Of a DNA stretch of 37,868 nt, positions 7,128 to 15,200 are shown one piece after another. The position numbers were made by a program, and so were the translations under genes. This DNA is from a virus. Position 1 is the first letter of the stretch. Each line of letters starts with the position of its first letter. The stretch is from the IMG/VR virus record IMGVR_UViG_3300021960_000210, positions 1 through 37,868 of that record; one strand, 5' to 3'. Under the pieces are notes generated by a model, which was not told the origin of the DNA, did no database searches, and saw only the letters and a list, made by a program, of their open reading frames with translations.

Positions 7128-7925
7128 TCAATTTTTTATTTTTGAATATTTATCCCACCAGTCAATATGATCTATATGTGTGTTTCTTTGTTCTTCAAAC
7201 TGCAAATGAAGAGCAAGAGATGGAATTGGATTTACTCTGACTGCATGATTTTTCCAGATTTCAGAGATAGTGTTTCCCTCATGTACAAACTCATCAATAT
7301 CACTGACCCCATCCCAGGGTTTATACTCCAATGCAAGTTTTTCAAAAATGTTCCAATAATCTTGAAATATCTTTGGGGTGGTCATCATGGTAAATGTAGT
7401 CCAAACACCTTCTTTCCAATATCTGAATGGAGTTTTAAATATTCTTCCTGGGAATAATTGATCTGGCAAATAATCCTCTGGATTATCAAAGGGGAACAAA
7501 CAAATATCCTTTTCAATCTTATAATAATTCTTGAGATATTTGTAAGTGTCTAACATTTCTGGTATTGCATGAATATGATGTAGATAATCATCTTCCACAG
7601 AATATACCAAATCTGCATCACTATTTTTGCAAGTTAAAAATTGCATGTATCCACTATGATTGAACCCCCTTTCTTGTAAGTTTTTTATTTGATAGGGATG
7701 TTTGGAGTGTTCAAAGATTTGATAAAGGGATAAAATTAATTCTTCAGAACTATGATCGTCCAAAACTGTAAAACTAATTGAGTTATTGTCAACTAAATTA
7801 GCAGAATTAACAAGCGAAGACACACAACCAATTACCAACTCCCTTTTGGGAATGTCAATATACCTTGGTTTATCTCCATGAATGTTTTTTGAATCATGAG
7901 TTCTTAAAACAATTTCAAGTTTCAT
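7128..7925 (-). CDS. Glycosyltransferase family 2-like protein
   Basis: A 265-residue protein. The N-terminus is family-2-like (MKLEIVLRTHDSKN, then SISFTVLDDHSSEE with an LDD at 55-57), followed by NLQERGFNHSGYMQFLTCK and the putative metal site E111-D112-D113 in YSVEDDYLHHIH. Residues 160-230 hold aromatic and acidic segments suited to substrate binding. No membrane segment is seen, so it should act in the cytoplasm. It starts one base inside the stop of the upstream oxygenase gene (TAATG) and continues the operon. Confidence 0.72.
   Translation of the reverse strand: MKLEIVLRTHDSKNIHGDKPRYIDIPKRELVIGCVSSLVNSANLVDNNSISFTVLDDHSSEELILSLYQIFEHSKHPYQIKNLQERGFNHSGYMQFLTCKNSDADLVYSVEDDYLHHIHAIPEMLDTYKYLKNYYKIEKDICLFPFDNPEDYLPDQLFPGRIFKTPFRYWKEGVWTTFTMMTTPKIFQDYWNIFEKLALEYKPWDGVSDIDEFVHEGNTISEIWKNHAVRVNPIPSLALHLQFEEQRNTHIDHIDWWDKYSKIKN
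7147..7153 (-). promoter_or_regulatory. Possible internal late promoter
   Basis: The minus strand reads ATAAATA 30 bases before the ATG at 7117, inside the 3' end of the upstream gene. The context (GATAAATAT) is like that before the 1975-residue gene, but the A+T-rich surroundings raise the odds of chance. Confidence 0.3.
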
Positions 7926-8620
7926 TAATAACGAATCATTCCTTGTGGATTATTTGGTGGAGATAGATCAGGTGGTTTAGATCTTCCTTGTCTTTCATCG
8001 GTGTATGCAAATTCCATCCAACCAGTGGCAATGTACTTAACTCCACTTATGGGAGGATTTCCTCTGTGAGTATGAGTAAAGCAACCAGGGAACATAATAA
8101 ATGTTCCTTTTTTTGGTTTAATTCTCAAAGATTGATACAGAAATTCTGTTTCTCCACCTTCTTCAACATCATTAAGATAAAGTATCCAACTTAAAATTCT
8201 TCTATCAGCCTCAAAATGACCCTCATATTCACAATGCCATTGATGATATCCTTGAGTTTGATGAGTCTTTTGAATCTTTATAAATTTTGATTGATGTTTG
8301 GTTAAAATGTGGAGAATGGGATACTGATTATTGTAAATCGCATACAGATAATTATAAAGTCTATCATTAAATGGAGCAATAAATTCTGTATTCCAATCCA
8401 ATTCATTTGTAAGAATCCTATGATCGGTTGGACTAACCTCCATACCATAATCATCTTTATAGTATGGTTGAAGTCTTTCTCTAGTGTATCCGTTCTGGTG
8501 AAAGACTTCAAATAATTTTACGGTTCTATCGCACTCATTCTTTGTGAAGGCATTATCAAAAATACCAATAAAATCTTTAAATTCAAATTTTAGATTTGAT
8601 GGGTTAAATTCACTGAACAT
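7925..8620 (-). CDS. 2OG-Fe(II) oxygenase-like protein (HxE type)
   Basis: A 231-residue prolyl-4-hydroxylase-like protein. The core reads HQWHCEYEGH (residues 126-135) with H129-x-E131 instead of the usual HxD, then WILYLNDVEEGGETEF (145-160), MFPGCFTHTHRGN (176-188) with the distal His at 183 or 185, and VKYIATGW with K195 as likely 2-oxoglutarate partner. This variant is one I associate with cyanophage genomes. The C-terminal tail (205-231) is Pro-rich and disordered-looking. It overlaps the upstream gene by 11 bases. Glu for Asp still allows iron binding in principle; activity is not certain. Confidence 0.82.
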   Translation of the reverse strand: MFSEFNPSNLKFEFKDFIGIFDNAFTKNECDRTVKLFEVFHQNGYTRERLQPYYKDDYGMEVSPTDHRILTNELDWNTEFIAPFNDRLYNYLYAIYNNQYPILHILTKHQSKFIKIQKTHQTQGYHQWHCEYEGHFEADRRILSWILYLNDVEEGGETEFLYQSLRIKPKKGTFIMFPGCFTHTHRGNPPISGVKYIATGWMEFAYTDERQGRSKPPDLSPPNNPQGMIRY

Positions 8621-9227
8621 TTTGCATACTGCCTAAAGATCCTTTGGGAAGAACAATCAAATTGAAAGAAATTGAAATTGTTTCTTCATCATGATCGTTA
8701 GTTTCTACGTACTGCGAAAGATATGAAGGAACTAGAACGATATTACCTTCTTCTGGTTCAATACGTATTACTTCAGCAGTAAATTGATTCTTTTGTTCAA
8801 CCGCATTAAGACCATCCCACATTTTGTTGATTGCGGGATTGGGGATACAAAGGTTTCCACTCTTTTCTGGTGCAGAAAGATAGAAAACCCCAGAAAATGT
8901 ATTCTCATTAACGTGTTCGCAAATCATTGATTGACGACTGTCATTCACATTCGCCCAAGCAGAAGTAATTGCAATGTCACAATCCATAAAACCAAGATCT
9001 GCGGATGCTTGAAATGCCATTTGACAAGCATACTCAAAAAATGGACGCAGTTCTTCTATATGGTGAATTGTGTTTGGGGATTGATATCCAGCAACGTTTG
9101 ATTTCTGAACACTATGGTTTTGATCTTTATATTCCCTTACTTTTTCTAAAAAAATATTTTTATGACTTTCAAATTCTGGATAATCACTCTGCCACAAAGG
9201 AACAGAGAAAACAGACATTAAGTTCAT
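8610..9227 (-). CDS. Degenerate 2OG-Fe(II) oxygenase-fold protein (TIGR02466-like)
   Basis: A 205-residue protein with the outline of the 2OG-FeII_Oxy_5 (TIGR02466) family: start MSVFSVPLWQ, centre CEHVNENTFSGVFYLSAPEK (103-122), end GNIVLVPSYLSQYVETN and ETISISFNL. Family members normally have a distal His near the SQY position and Arg before the final SISFN. Here Q172/Y173 and T183 stand there, so catalysis is doubtful. It may bind a substrate or partner enzyme instead. It is the first gene of the operon, 20-odd bases after a sigma-70-like promoter. Confidence 0.7.
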   Translation of the reverse strand: MNLMSVFSVPLWQSDYPEFESHKNIFLEKVREYKDQNHSVQKSNVAGYQSPNTIHHIEELRPFFEYACQMAFQASADLGFMDCDIAITSAWANVNDSRQSMICEHVNENTFSGVFYLSAPEKSGNLCIPNPAINKMWDGLNAVEQKNQFTAEVIRIEPEEGNIVLVPSYLSQYVETNDHDEETISISFNLIVLPKGSLGSMQNVQ

Positions 9228-9253
9228 TATTTCAACAAATTTATATCTCTATT

Positions 9254-9281
9254 ATTCTAACACATTTAGTATAAAATGCAA
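9254..9281 (-). promoter_or_regulatory. Candidate sigma-70 promoter of the modification operon
   Basis: The minus strand shows TTGCAT (9276-9281) and TAGAAT (9254-9259), 16 bases apart, ending 26 bases before the ATG at 9227. Each box has four or five of six consensus bases. It would allow host-polymerase transcription of the cassette separately from the tail genes. Confidence 0.4.
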
Positions 9282-9285
9282 ACCA

Positions 9286-9774
9286 TTAAATGGTTTTGAA
9301 TGAACGAACACAGAAAATAGCATTATGAACCTGGAAATATCCACCATTACTTTGTGGATTTACAAACCATGCATAACTTGGAGGAGCATTTGAATTAGTC
9401 CAGTAGTCAGTATTACAATACGCATCCCAATATTGTTTACATACGGATCCTGGATTCTTTAATTGGTTAAAAGTGGGTACAAACCAACCACTAAATCCAG
9501 TAACCTGTTGGGCTCTAGTATTTGCATCTCCTCTTGAATACCAGTTTCTAGAAACTTCAGCACTCTGAGGAGCAACAATCCATTGAGTGCCTCCAGATTG
9601 GCAGATTAAAAACCCATTACAACAGGATCTACCAAGAACAAAACTTCCGTATAGTCTCCAAGTTGCAGCTTGGTTGATGCAAGCGGTTATTGAATCTCTC
9701 CAGGATCCAGCTTGATTTGCACAATTATACCCGATAGATCTCCAGGTTCCGTTTTGATTTACGCAGAGTGTCAT
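9286..9774 (-). CDS. DUF1566-like putative tail fibre tip, copy A
   Basis: A 162-residue protein. Residues 1-44 contain three imperfect 14-residue repeats with core C-x-NQ-x-x-x-WR (CVNQNGTWRS, CANQAGSWRD, CINQAATWRL). The rest has the outline of the DUF1566 (Lcl C-terminal) domain: GWFVPTFNQL, YWTNSNAPPSYAW, NGGY and the final AIFCVRSF. Domains of this kind take a C-type-lectin-like fold and are found on surface or receptor-binding proteins. There are eight Cys, some possibly paired. It is nearly identical to copy B upstream (four residue differences). The SD is AGGGG before ATG. Probably a receptor-binding or tip protein. Confidence 0.75.
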   Translation of the reverse strand: MTLCVNQNGTWRSIGYNCANQAGSWRDSITACINQAATWRLYGSFVLGRSCCNGFLICQSGGTQWIVAPQSAEVSRNWYSRGDANTRAQQVTGFSGWFVPTFNQLKNPGSVCKQYWDAYCNTDYWTNSNAPPSYAWFVNPQSNGGYFQVHNAIFCVRSFKTI

Positions 9775-9799
9775 TATCTTCCCCTTAAAAGACTAAACA

Positions 9800-10288
9800 T
9801 TAAATGGTTTTAAACGAACGGACACAGAAAATAGCATTATGAACGTTAAAATATCCACCATTGTTTTGTGGATTTACGTGCCATGCATAACTTGGGGGAG
9901 CATTTGAATTAGTCCAGTAGTCAGTATTACAATATGCATCCCAATATTGTTTACACACAGAACCTGGATTTTTCAACTGATTAAAGGTAGGAACAAACCA
10001 ACCACTAAATCCAGTAACCTGTTGGGCTCTAGTATTTGCATCTCCTCTTGAATACCAGTTTCTAGAAACTTCAGCACTCTGGGGAGCAACAATCCATTGA
10101 GTACCGCCAGATTGGCAAATCAAGAATCCATTGCAACAAGATCTACCTAAAACAAAACTACCATATAATCTCCAAGTTGCGGCTTGGTTGATACAAGCCG
10201 TTATTGAGTCTCTCCAGGATCCAGCTTGATTTGCACAATTATACCCGATAGATCTCCAGGTTCCGCTTTGATTAACGCAGAGTGTCAT
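9800..10288 (-). CDS. DUF1566-like putative tail fibre tip, copy B
   Basis: A 162-residue near-twin of copy A. It differs only at residues 8 (Ser for Asn), 137 (His for Phe), 142 (Asn for Ser) and 148 (Asn for Gln). Three of the four changes are in the C-terminal segment AWHVNPQNNGGYFNVHN, where lectin-like DUF1566 domains would expose loops. The same three C-x-NQ repeats open the protein. It starts five bases after the stop of the fibre-assembly-like gene, so it is co-transcribed with the adhesin genes. A role as receptor-binding tip is inferred from fold and place. Confidence 0.75.
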   Translation of the reverse strand: MTLCVNQSGTWRSIGYNCANQAGSWRDSITACINQAATWRLYGSFVLGRSCCNGFLICQSGGTQWIVAPQSAEVSRNWYSRGDANTRAQQVTGFSGWFVPTFNQLKNPGSVCKQYWDAYCNTDYWTNSNAPPSYAWHVNPQNNGGYFNVHNAIFCVRSFKTI

Positions 10289-10293
10289 TGCTA

Positions 10294-10860
10294 TTATGCA
10301 AAGAAATTAGTAGGCACAGTTGGCCAATCGCTTCCACCAAGATCAAAAGTAACAATATTTGTAACTGTTGATGGAAAATCACGAAGATCTTGACGATATG
10401 TTGTCAATTCATCTGATAAGGTAAGACCCTGTTCTTGTGCTCTTACAACTGCCCAATCAGTAGCAGATAAAAGATCATCTCTTTTATCTCTCAACATTTG
10501 CCACTTATTTGCAGTCCATTCCGTTGTTTCATCATCTGTAAAATCTACAAATGAATACGTTACACGAACTGTTCCTGCATCAACATCATCCCATTCAGCA
10601 TAAGAATCTCTAACAGTATGCTTAAGAGGTTGATCTTCTGGTTTATTGTCAATAACTACTTTCCATCCTTCATTGCGAAGTAAATACTCATCATTTACAT
10701 ATGCACCATTTGAAGCAAAAGTCCATTTTGGATGGAGTCTTTCGGTTCCATCAGGAGTCAAATATTGCTTGAGTGCTTGAGCACCATTCCAACTTTCAGA
10801 GTTCTCTGGAAAAACTTCTGGTAACCAATAAGTTGCGCTTCCTTCTGTAACAAATGGCAT
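10294..10860 (-). CDS. Tail fibre assembly/chaperone-like protein
   Basis: A 188-residue acidic, Trp-rich protein. The C-terminal half has the pattern W-x-x-x-R-D-x-x-D-x-L-L-x-x-T-D-W (ANKWQMLRDKRDDLLSATDW, residues about 118-138), followed by SDELTTYRQDLRDFP. This helix is typical of the phage tail-fibre-assembly/chaperone family (PF16778-like). Residues 1-100 are beta-rich with unknown function. Such proteins help fold or attach a tail fibre and are usually encoded beside it, as here between fibre-like genes. It may also be part of the virion. Confidence 0.7.
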   Translation of the reverse strand: MPFVTEGSATYWLPEVFPENSESWNGAQALKQYLTPDGTERLHPKWTFASNGAYVNDEYLLRNEGWKVVIDNKPEDQPLKHTVRDSYAEWDDVDAGTVRVTYSFVDFTDDETTEWTANKWQMLRDKRDDLLSATDWAVVRAQEQGLTLSDELTTYRQDLRDFPSTVTNIVTFDLGGSDWPTVPTNFFA

Positions 10861-10887
10861 TTTTTAAATCCTCTCTTATCTATGTAT

Positions 10888-10897
10888 AATTTATAAA
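10888..10897 (-). promoter_or_regulatory. Weak late-promoter-like motif
   Basis: The minus strand shows TTATAAATTA, close to the T4 TATAAATA late box, 28 bases before the ATG at 10860. The A+T-rich palindrome around it makes this uncertain. Confidence 0.25.
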
Positions 10898-11710
10898 TCA
10901 GTAGATATAGTATATATCGCCATTTGCTCCGCCTGATGCAGAGCCACCACTTTGAATTGTTCTGTTTCCTGTTGCGTTGCTTCCGATAGATCCAACTCCA
11001 CAAGTCATAATTCCACTTATCATCATTCCACCAGTGTTCACCGTGACTGCTGTTCCAACAGCAAATGAGTTATTGGCACCATCAAGAGTAATTGATGCTG
11101 TACCAACTGTAAGAATACCAGTGACTCTTGCATTACCATCAACAAGTAATGCAGTGGTTCCTACACCGACCGTAACTGTACCAATACCATTGGATGATCC
11201 AAGAGTTGCAATACCAGAAACAATCAGGTTTGCACTTGATAATACGTTTCCATCAGCATCAAATGACAAGTCAGCATCTGTTGCTGCTGCAGTCATTGTG
11301 CCAGAAGTTTGGCTAGTAACTACAAGTCTTTGAGAACCAGATGCTGCACTTAACTGTGATCCAGCATTGGTAATACCAGCACCATCACCAAAAAATGCAG
11401 TAGCACTTACAATACCACTTGATGCGAACATCGTGATGGCAGAACCAACAAACGCATCTCCAGTTACAGTTGCATCTCCAGTTACAGTTGCATTCCCAGT
11501 TACAGTTGCATTCCCAGCAACATCAAGTGCTCCATCCAGATTTAAAGATGTGGCACTTATAATACCACTTGATGCGAACATCGTGATGGCAGATCCAACG
11601 AAAACGTTGTCCGAAAAAGTGGAAACGCCAGTGTTTTGAATTCCATTAGGAAACGTTGGTGATCCTGCCCCCGATGAATTCTTTATATTATCAACTCTAA
11701 TTTCAGACAT
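10898..11710 (-). CDS. Repeat-rich tail fibre-like protein (270 aa)
   Basis: A 270-residue low-complexity protein rich in Thr, Gly, Ala, Val and Ser. It has a short N-terminal segment (MSEIRVDNIKNSSGAGSPTF) found on many phage fibre proteins, a twice-repeated segment GSAITMFASSGI at about residues 39 and 88, four hexapeptides of the type ATVTGN/D between, and a C-terminal half of beta-strand repeats. Residues about 165-215 are almost identical to a stretch of the 741-residue fibre protein. The pattern fits a trimeric beta-structured fibre. Two late-promoter motifs lie 27-37 bases before the ATG. Confidence 0.75.
   Translation of the reverse strand: MSEIRVDNIKNSSGAGSPTFPNGIQNTGVSTFSDNVFVGSAITMFASSGIISATSLNLDGALDVAGNATVTGNATVTGDATVTGDAFVGSAITMFASSGIVSATAFFGDGAGITNAGSQLSAASGSQRLVVTSQTSGTMTAAATDADLSFDADGNVLSSANLIVSGIATLGSSNGIGTVTVGVGTTALLVDGNARVTGILTVGTASITLDGANNSFAVGTAVTVNTGGMMISGIMTCGVGSIGSNATGNRTIQSGGSASGGANGDIYYIY
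11050..11216 (-). repeat. Fibre module shared with the 741-aa protein
   Basis: This stretch encodes about 50 residues (SSNGIGTVTVGVGTTALLVD, then GNARVTGILTVGTASIT) that recur almost unchanged at 16160-16339, although the DNA differs at many third positions. Confidence 0.8.
11458..11517 (-). repeat. 18-base tandem repeat in fibre gene
   Basis: Three full copies and a partial fourth of an 18-base unit (plus strand CTCCAGTTACAGTTGCAT) encode the hexapeptide run ATVTGN-ATVTGN-ATVTGD-ATVTGD. Copy number could change by slippage in steps of six residues. Confidence 0.85.
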
Positions 11711-11736
11711 CGCTTTCTAAAATTCCGTGTTACTTC

Positions 11737-11747
11737 TATTTATTTAT
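11737..11747 (-). promoter_or_regulatory. Candidate double late promoter
   Basis: The minus strand reads ATAAATAAATA, two overlapping TAAATA cores, 27 bases before the ATG at 11710. It overlaps the last Asp-Lys-stop codons of the upstream gene. Confidence 0.55.
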
Positions 11748-12237
11748 CTAATTTATTCAGTTCTGCTGCTCGCGCTGCCTCGTCGGCTCTTCTTGTCCAG
11801 GGGTTAGTAGTAATTGATCTTTGATACTTTCTTGGATTCAGAACTTTATCTTTTGCCTCAAGGACTTTTGCTTCTTGTTCTGCTTGAACTCTTGCTTTTG
11901 TATCAGGATCAGCAGCAAATGCCCATCCAAGAACTTGATCTTCTTCCAAATCATCCCAAGCAGAGAATGATGCTGTTGTAATTCCTGCTGTATTCAAAGA
12001 GACATCATACATAACAAGTTCTGTGTGTGTTTTTGACTCTGTAACAGTTGTTGCAATTCCAACTGTAATATCATCTGGATCATAAATGGTTGTTTCATAA
12101 GTATGATCAAAGGTCGTTGAGGAATTTAAATTAACTCTCACTACCTCTGCAACATTTTCAAAGCCATCTACATCACCAACAGTAATCACGTTGTAAATGG
12201 AATATTCGTGCTGAACTGAATTTGATGTGATAATCAT
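11740..12237 (-). CDS. Putative virion structural protein (165 aa)
   Basis: A 165-residue protein. Residues 1-85 are beta-rich and begin MIITSNSVQHEYSIYNVITV, with a TYETTIYDPDDITVGIATTV segment. Residues 95-165 are helical and charged (WDDLEEDQVLGWAFAADPDT, then KARVQAEQEAKVLEAKDKVL, ending ADEAARAAELNKLDK). A beta head with a coiled-coil-like tail suits a fibre-associated or adaptor protein. The position between two fibre genes supports this. I cannot name a family. A perfect CTAAATA late box lies 15 bases before its ATG. Confidence 0.65.
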   Translation of the reverse strand: MIITSNSVQHEYSIYNVITVGDVDGFENVAEVVRVNLNSSTTFDHTYETTIYDPDDITVGIATTVTESKTHTELVMYDVSLNTAGITTASFSAWDDLEEDQVLGWAFAADPDTKARVQAEQEAKVLEAKDKVLNPRKYQRSITTNPWTRRADEAARAAELNKLDK

Positions 12238-12250
12238 TGGTCTTTTTTAG

Positions 12251-15200
12251 TTATTTAGCGTTTGCTGTGGTGAATGGTGACTCTGCGAATGCCATGTAAA
12301 CATAAATCTCACCAGATCCATTGAAGTCTCCTCCAGTGCCTCTACACTTGAATCCATTAGATAAGAAATCTGTCGGAACCCCACCAGTATCAACGTTTTC
12401 AGTACCAGTGCCCGTGGTTGCAAGAGTATTAGTTACTGGATTTGTTGAACTTCTTACACTATCCATTACCAACCAAGCATCTGAATTAAGGACTCTCTTA
12501 ACCATTAAGAATGCCGGTTTAAATCCGGTGTAGATGAAAACTCCATCAGCATCTCCATTACCGGTGTAGGATCCAAATTTACTGAATCCGGGGATTTCAG
12601 TCCACATGTAAGCGATTGCTTTTTTGCTTGAGTTCCAAGCAGCACCAAAAGAAGCTACAGAACTTGTAGCACGAGTACTACTCCATAAATCAAATGTAGT
12701 TGCTTTAGCTGCATTAAGATTTAATTGTAAGTATTCACCACCTTCTACATTTAAACCACTGTGATAAACAAACCAATTGCTTGTAGAATCTCTATATCGA
12801 GCAATCACAACATCTGGTGCTTTTCCAAGTCCATGACCAAGTGTAAAAGCACTTCCTGTAGTATTAAATGAAGCAATACTAAATCCAGCATCCTGATTGA
12901 CACTCACCACAGAATTGATTGAACCATCTGTGTTTGTTGATGTGGTGCCTGCTCCTGCTCTCCAACACCAGGCGACAAAATCAGTACTACTATTATTCCA
13001 ATTTGAAGATAGACTAAACCCATCGGCATTAAAACTAAATGGACCGTTGATATCTTCATCGTTAGTTAAATTAACATATAAAGTGTGTCTTGATCCACGA
13101 ACAGAATCAAATATTCCATGATTGTACCCCTGATTTCTTGCTTTAACCCAAACTAAATCAGGAGTAAAACCAACACCTACAATATTTTTACCGTCAGTGC
13201 CATCACCAGCATAAAGCACAGTCTTAAAGTACTCACCAGGATTTTTAATCGCAGGAGTTGGTAAGTTATCCTCACATAATGCTAGGAAACCAGTTGGAGG
13301 TTCGTATCTGAACAGTCCCTTACCATTACCGTCCGTGAAGGTTGCTGCTGCTGCGGTATTTCCAGAGAAGGTTGGATTTTGACCAAAGTTTATATCAACA
13401 GTATTATTGTATGCACCTGCAAAAACATGAGCACCAGCTGTTGTTCCAAATCCAACATTTAAGGTGAAAGTATTATTAGTTCCCGCTGCAGGATCACCAC
13501 TAGATCCACCGGAACTATCAAACCAAGTATTATCCTTGCCAACCCATGCTCTTCCTGTACCAGCGTCATATGCAAGTTGATATATATCGCCTGCACCCGC
13601 AACCATTGCCGCTACATCAACAGCCAATGTTGTTGAATTTGCAACTATTCTTCCGCTGTTATTATTTGAATATATTACATAGTTTCCAGGTCCTGTCGCA
13701 TAACTTATTGGTTGGTTATCAGCAAGTCCAAATCCTGCAGCAACAGTTAATTCCGCACAATTGGTATGAACTCTACATTCTGCATAGTATTTACCAGTAG
13801 TGCCAAATCCAACAGTTCCTGTGTGAGCACGATGTGCTGTAGTTGCACTTGTTAATTGTAAGTTTCCATCTGACAAAGAATTTGATGTGAGGAATCTCAA
13901 TGGATTCAAAGTAGCAAAGTTATTCGCAGTAGAATCAGGAACTGCTCTCCAAGTCGCAATACCTACTGGTGCATAAGGTTTCAGAACATCAAAACCACCT
14001 TGGTATTTTGCTACACCTTTGTATACTCGGACATCTTGTATGTAACCTTTAAATGGAAAAGAATCATTATAACCACCTATTTGCACTTCATCATCACTGT
14101 TGTTGTATAAACTAGCAGGCGCAACTGTATTAACGCCAGTAGCAACACCATTTACATATATTGTGAGTTTAGTTCCTTTCTTTTCTGCCGCTAAATGTGT
14201 CCATTGACCTGTTGTTACAGCTACTCCTGATTGTGTATTTACAGAGGCACCACTACCTGTTTCATTGACAATAAAATATGGTTTGTATGTGTCGGATGGT
14301 ATATAAATTAACCAACTTCTTCTATCATCGGTTGCATTCCAAATACCAACGACTCCGTAATTATCAGTCATAGTTTCAGGATTAATCCAAGCTTCTGCAG
14401 TAAAATCACCAGATCCAAATTGAAAATCTGCACTATTTGGTGCTGCAAAGCGGTCGCCGCCAGCCCCATCAAAAATCATTGAACTTCCATAATATGATGG
14501 AATCTCATAACCAATACCAGCATTACCATTTGCTGTAAGAGTCTTATTGGTTCCACTACCTTTGATGTCAGCAGAGTAGTCTCTTGGTGCGTCTTCTTGC
14601 ACGACTACAATATTATCAAAATCGTGGTAGGTTCCCGCACCATCATTACCCAATTGCAATACTAACCAATGTTCTGCGGTAGAAGATGGTTGAAAATATT
14701 TTTGGACTTCTTCGGCAGAAGTAGAATATGCTCCAATTTGTGCAACCAAACCAGTAAATGATCCATCAGTATTTGATGTATTTGGGTCAGTACAAATTGC
14801 AGGATACTTTTTAGCGGTTCCTCCCAATCCACTATACTTTAGCAAATATCTTTTACCAGAAGTTAAAGTGCCAAGAGAAATACTACCTTGACCATAAGTA
14901 ACTCCTGGATTTGCAGAGGGTTGAGAAACTCTTAATGCACGAACAGTAGATCCAATTCCACTTGTAATAGATAAAGAACCAATAGAATTTTTATTCCAAC
15001 CATCTACAGTACCATCACCATTATCATATCCTGTTTCACCATCTGCAACTGGGTCAAAAGTTCCGTTCGTAACTAAATTAGCACTAGTGCTTGTAGAAAT
15101 ACCAGGAACAGCAAGAACCAAATTGGCAGCATAAGGGTCTGTTCTTAACTGACTGACATAAGCATCAGTCGTCGTTGGAGCACCATTCTTTGGTTGTGGT

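Larger units (their letters stand above)
9286..10288 (-). repeat. Tandem gene duplication (514-base period)
   Basis: The two 162-codon genes at 9286-9774 and 9800-10288 are direct repeats separated by 25 bases. About 95 bases (9501-9595 against 10015-10109) are almost identical in DNA, while 9430-9500 against 9944-10014 carries many silent changes. The patchwork suggests gene conversion between the copies. Confidence 0.9.

Noticed and set aside
9280-9296. Hairpin AACCAT/ATGGTT at the end of DUF1566 copy A as a terminator
   Set aside because: The stem is A+T rich with six pairs, includes coding bases and the stop, and has no U-run directly after it.
9286-10288. A diversity-generating retroelement acting on the DUF1566-like pair
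   Set aside because: The three variable codons differ at C and G as well as A positions (TTT/CAC, AGT/AAC, CAG/AAC), no template repeat is seen apart from the other copy, and no reverse transcriptase gene is in the window.
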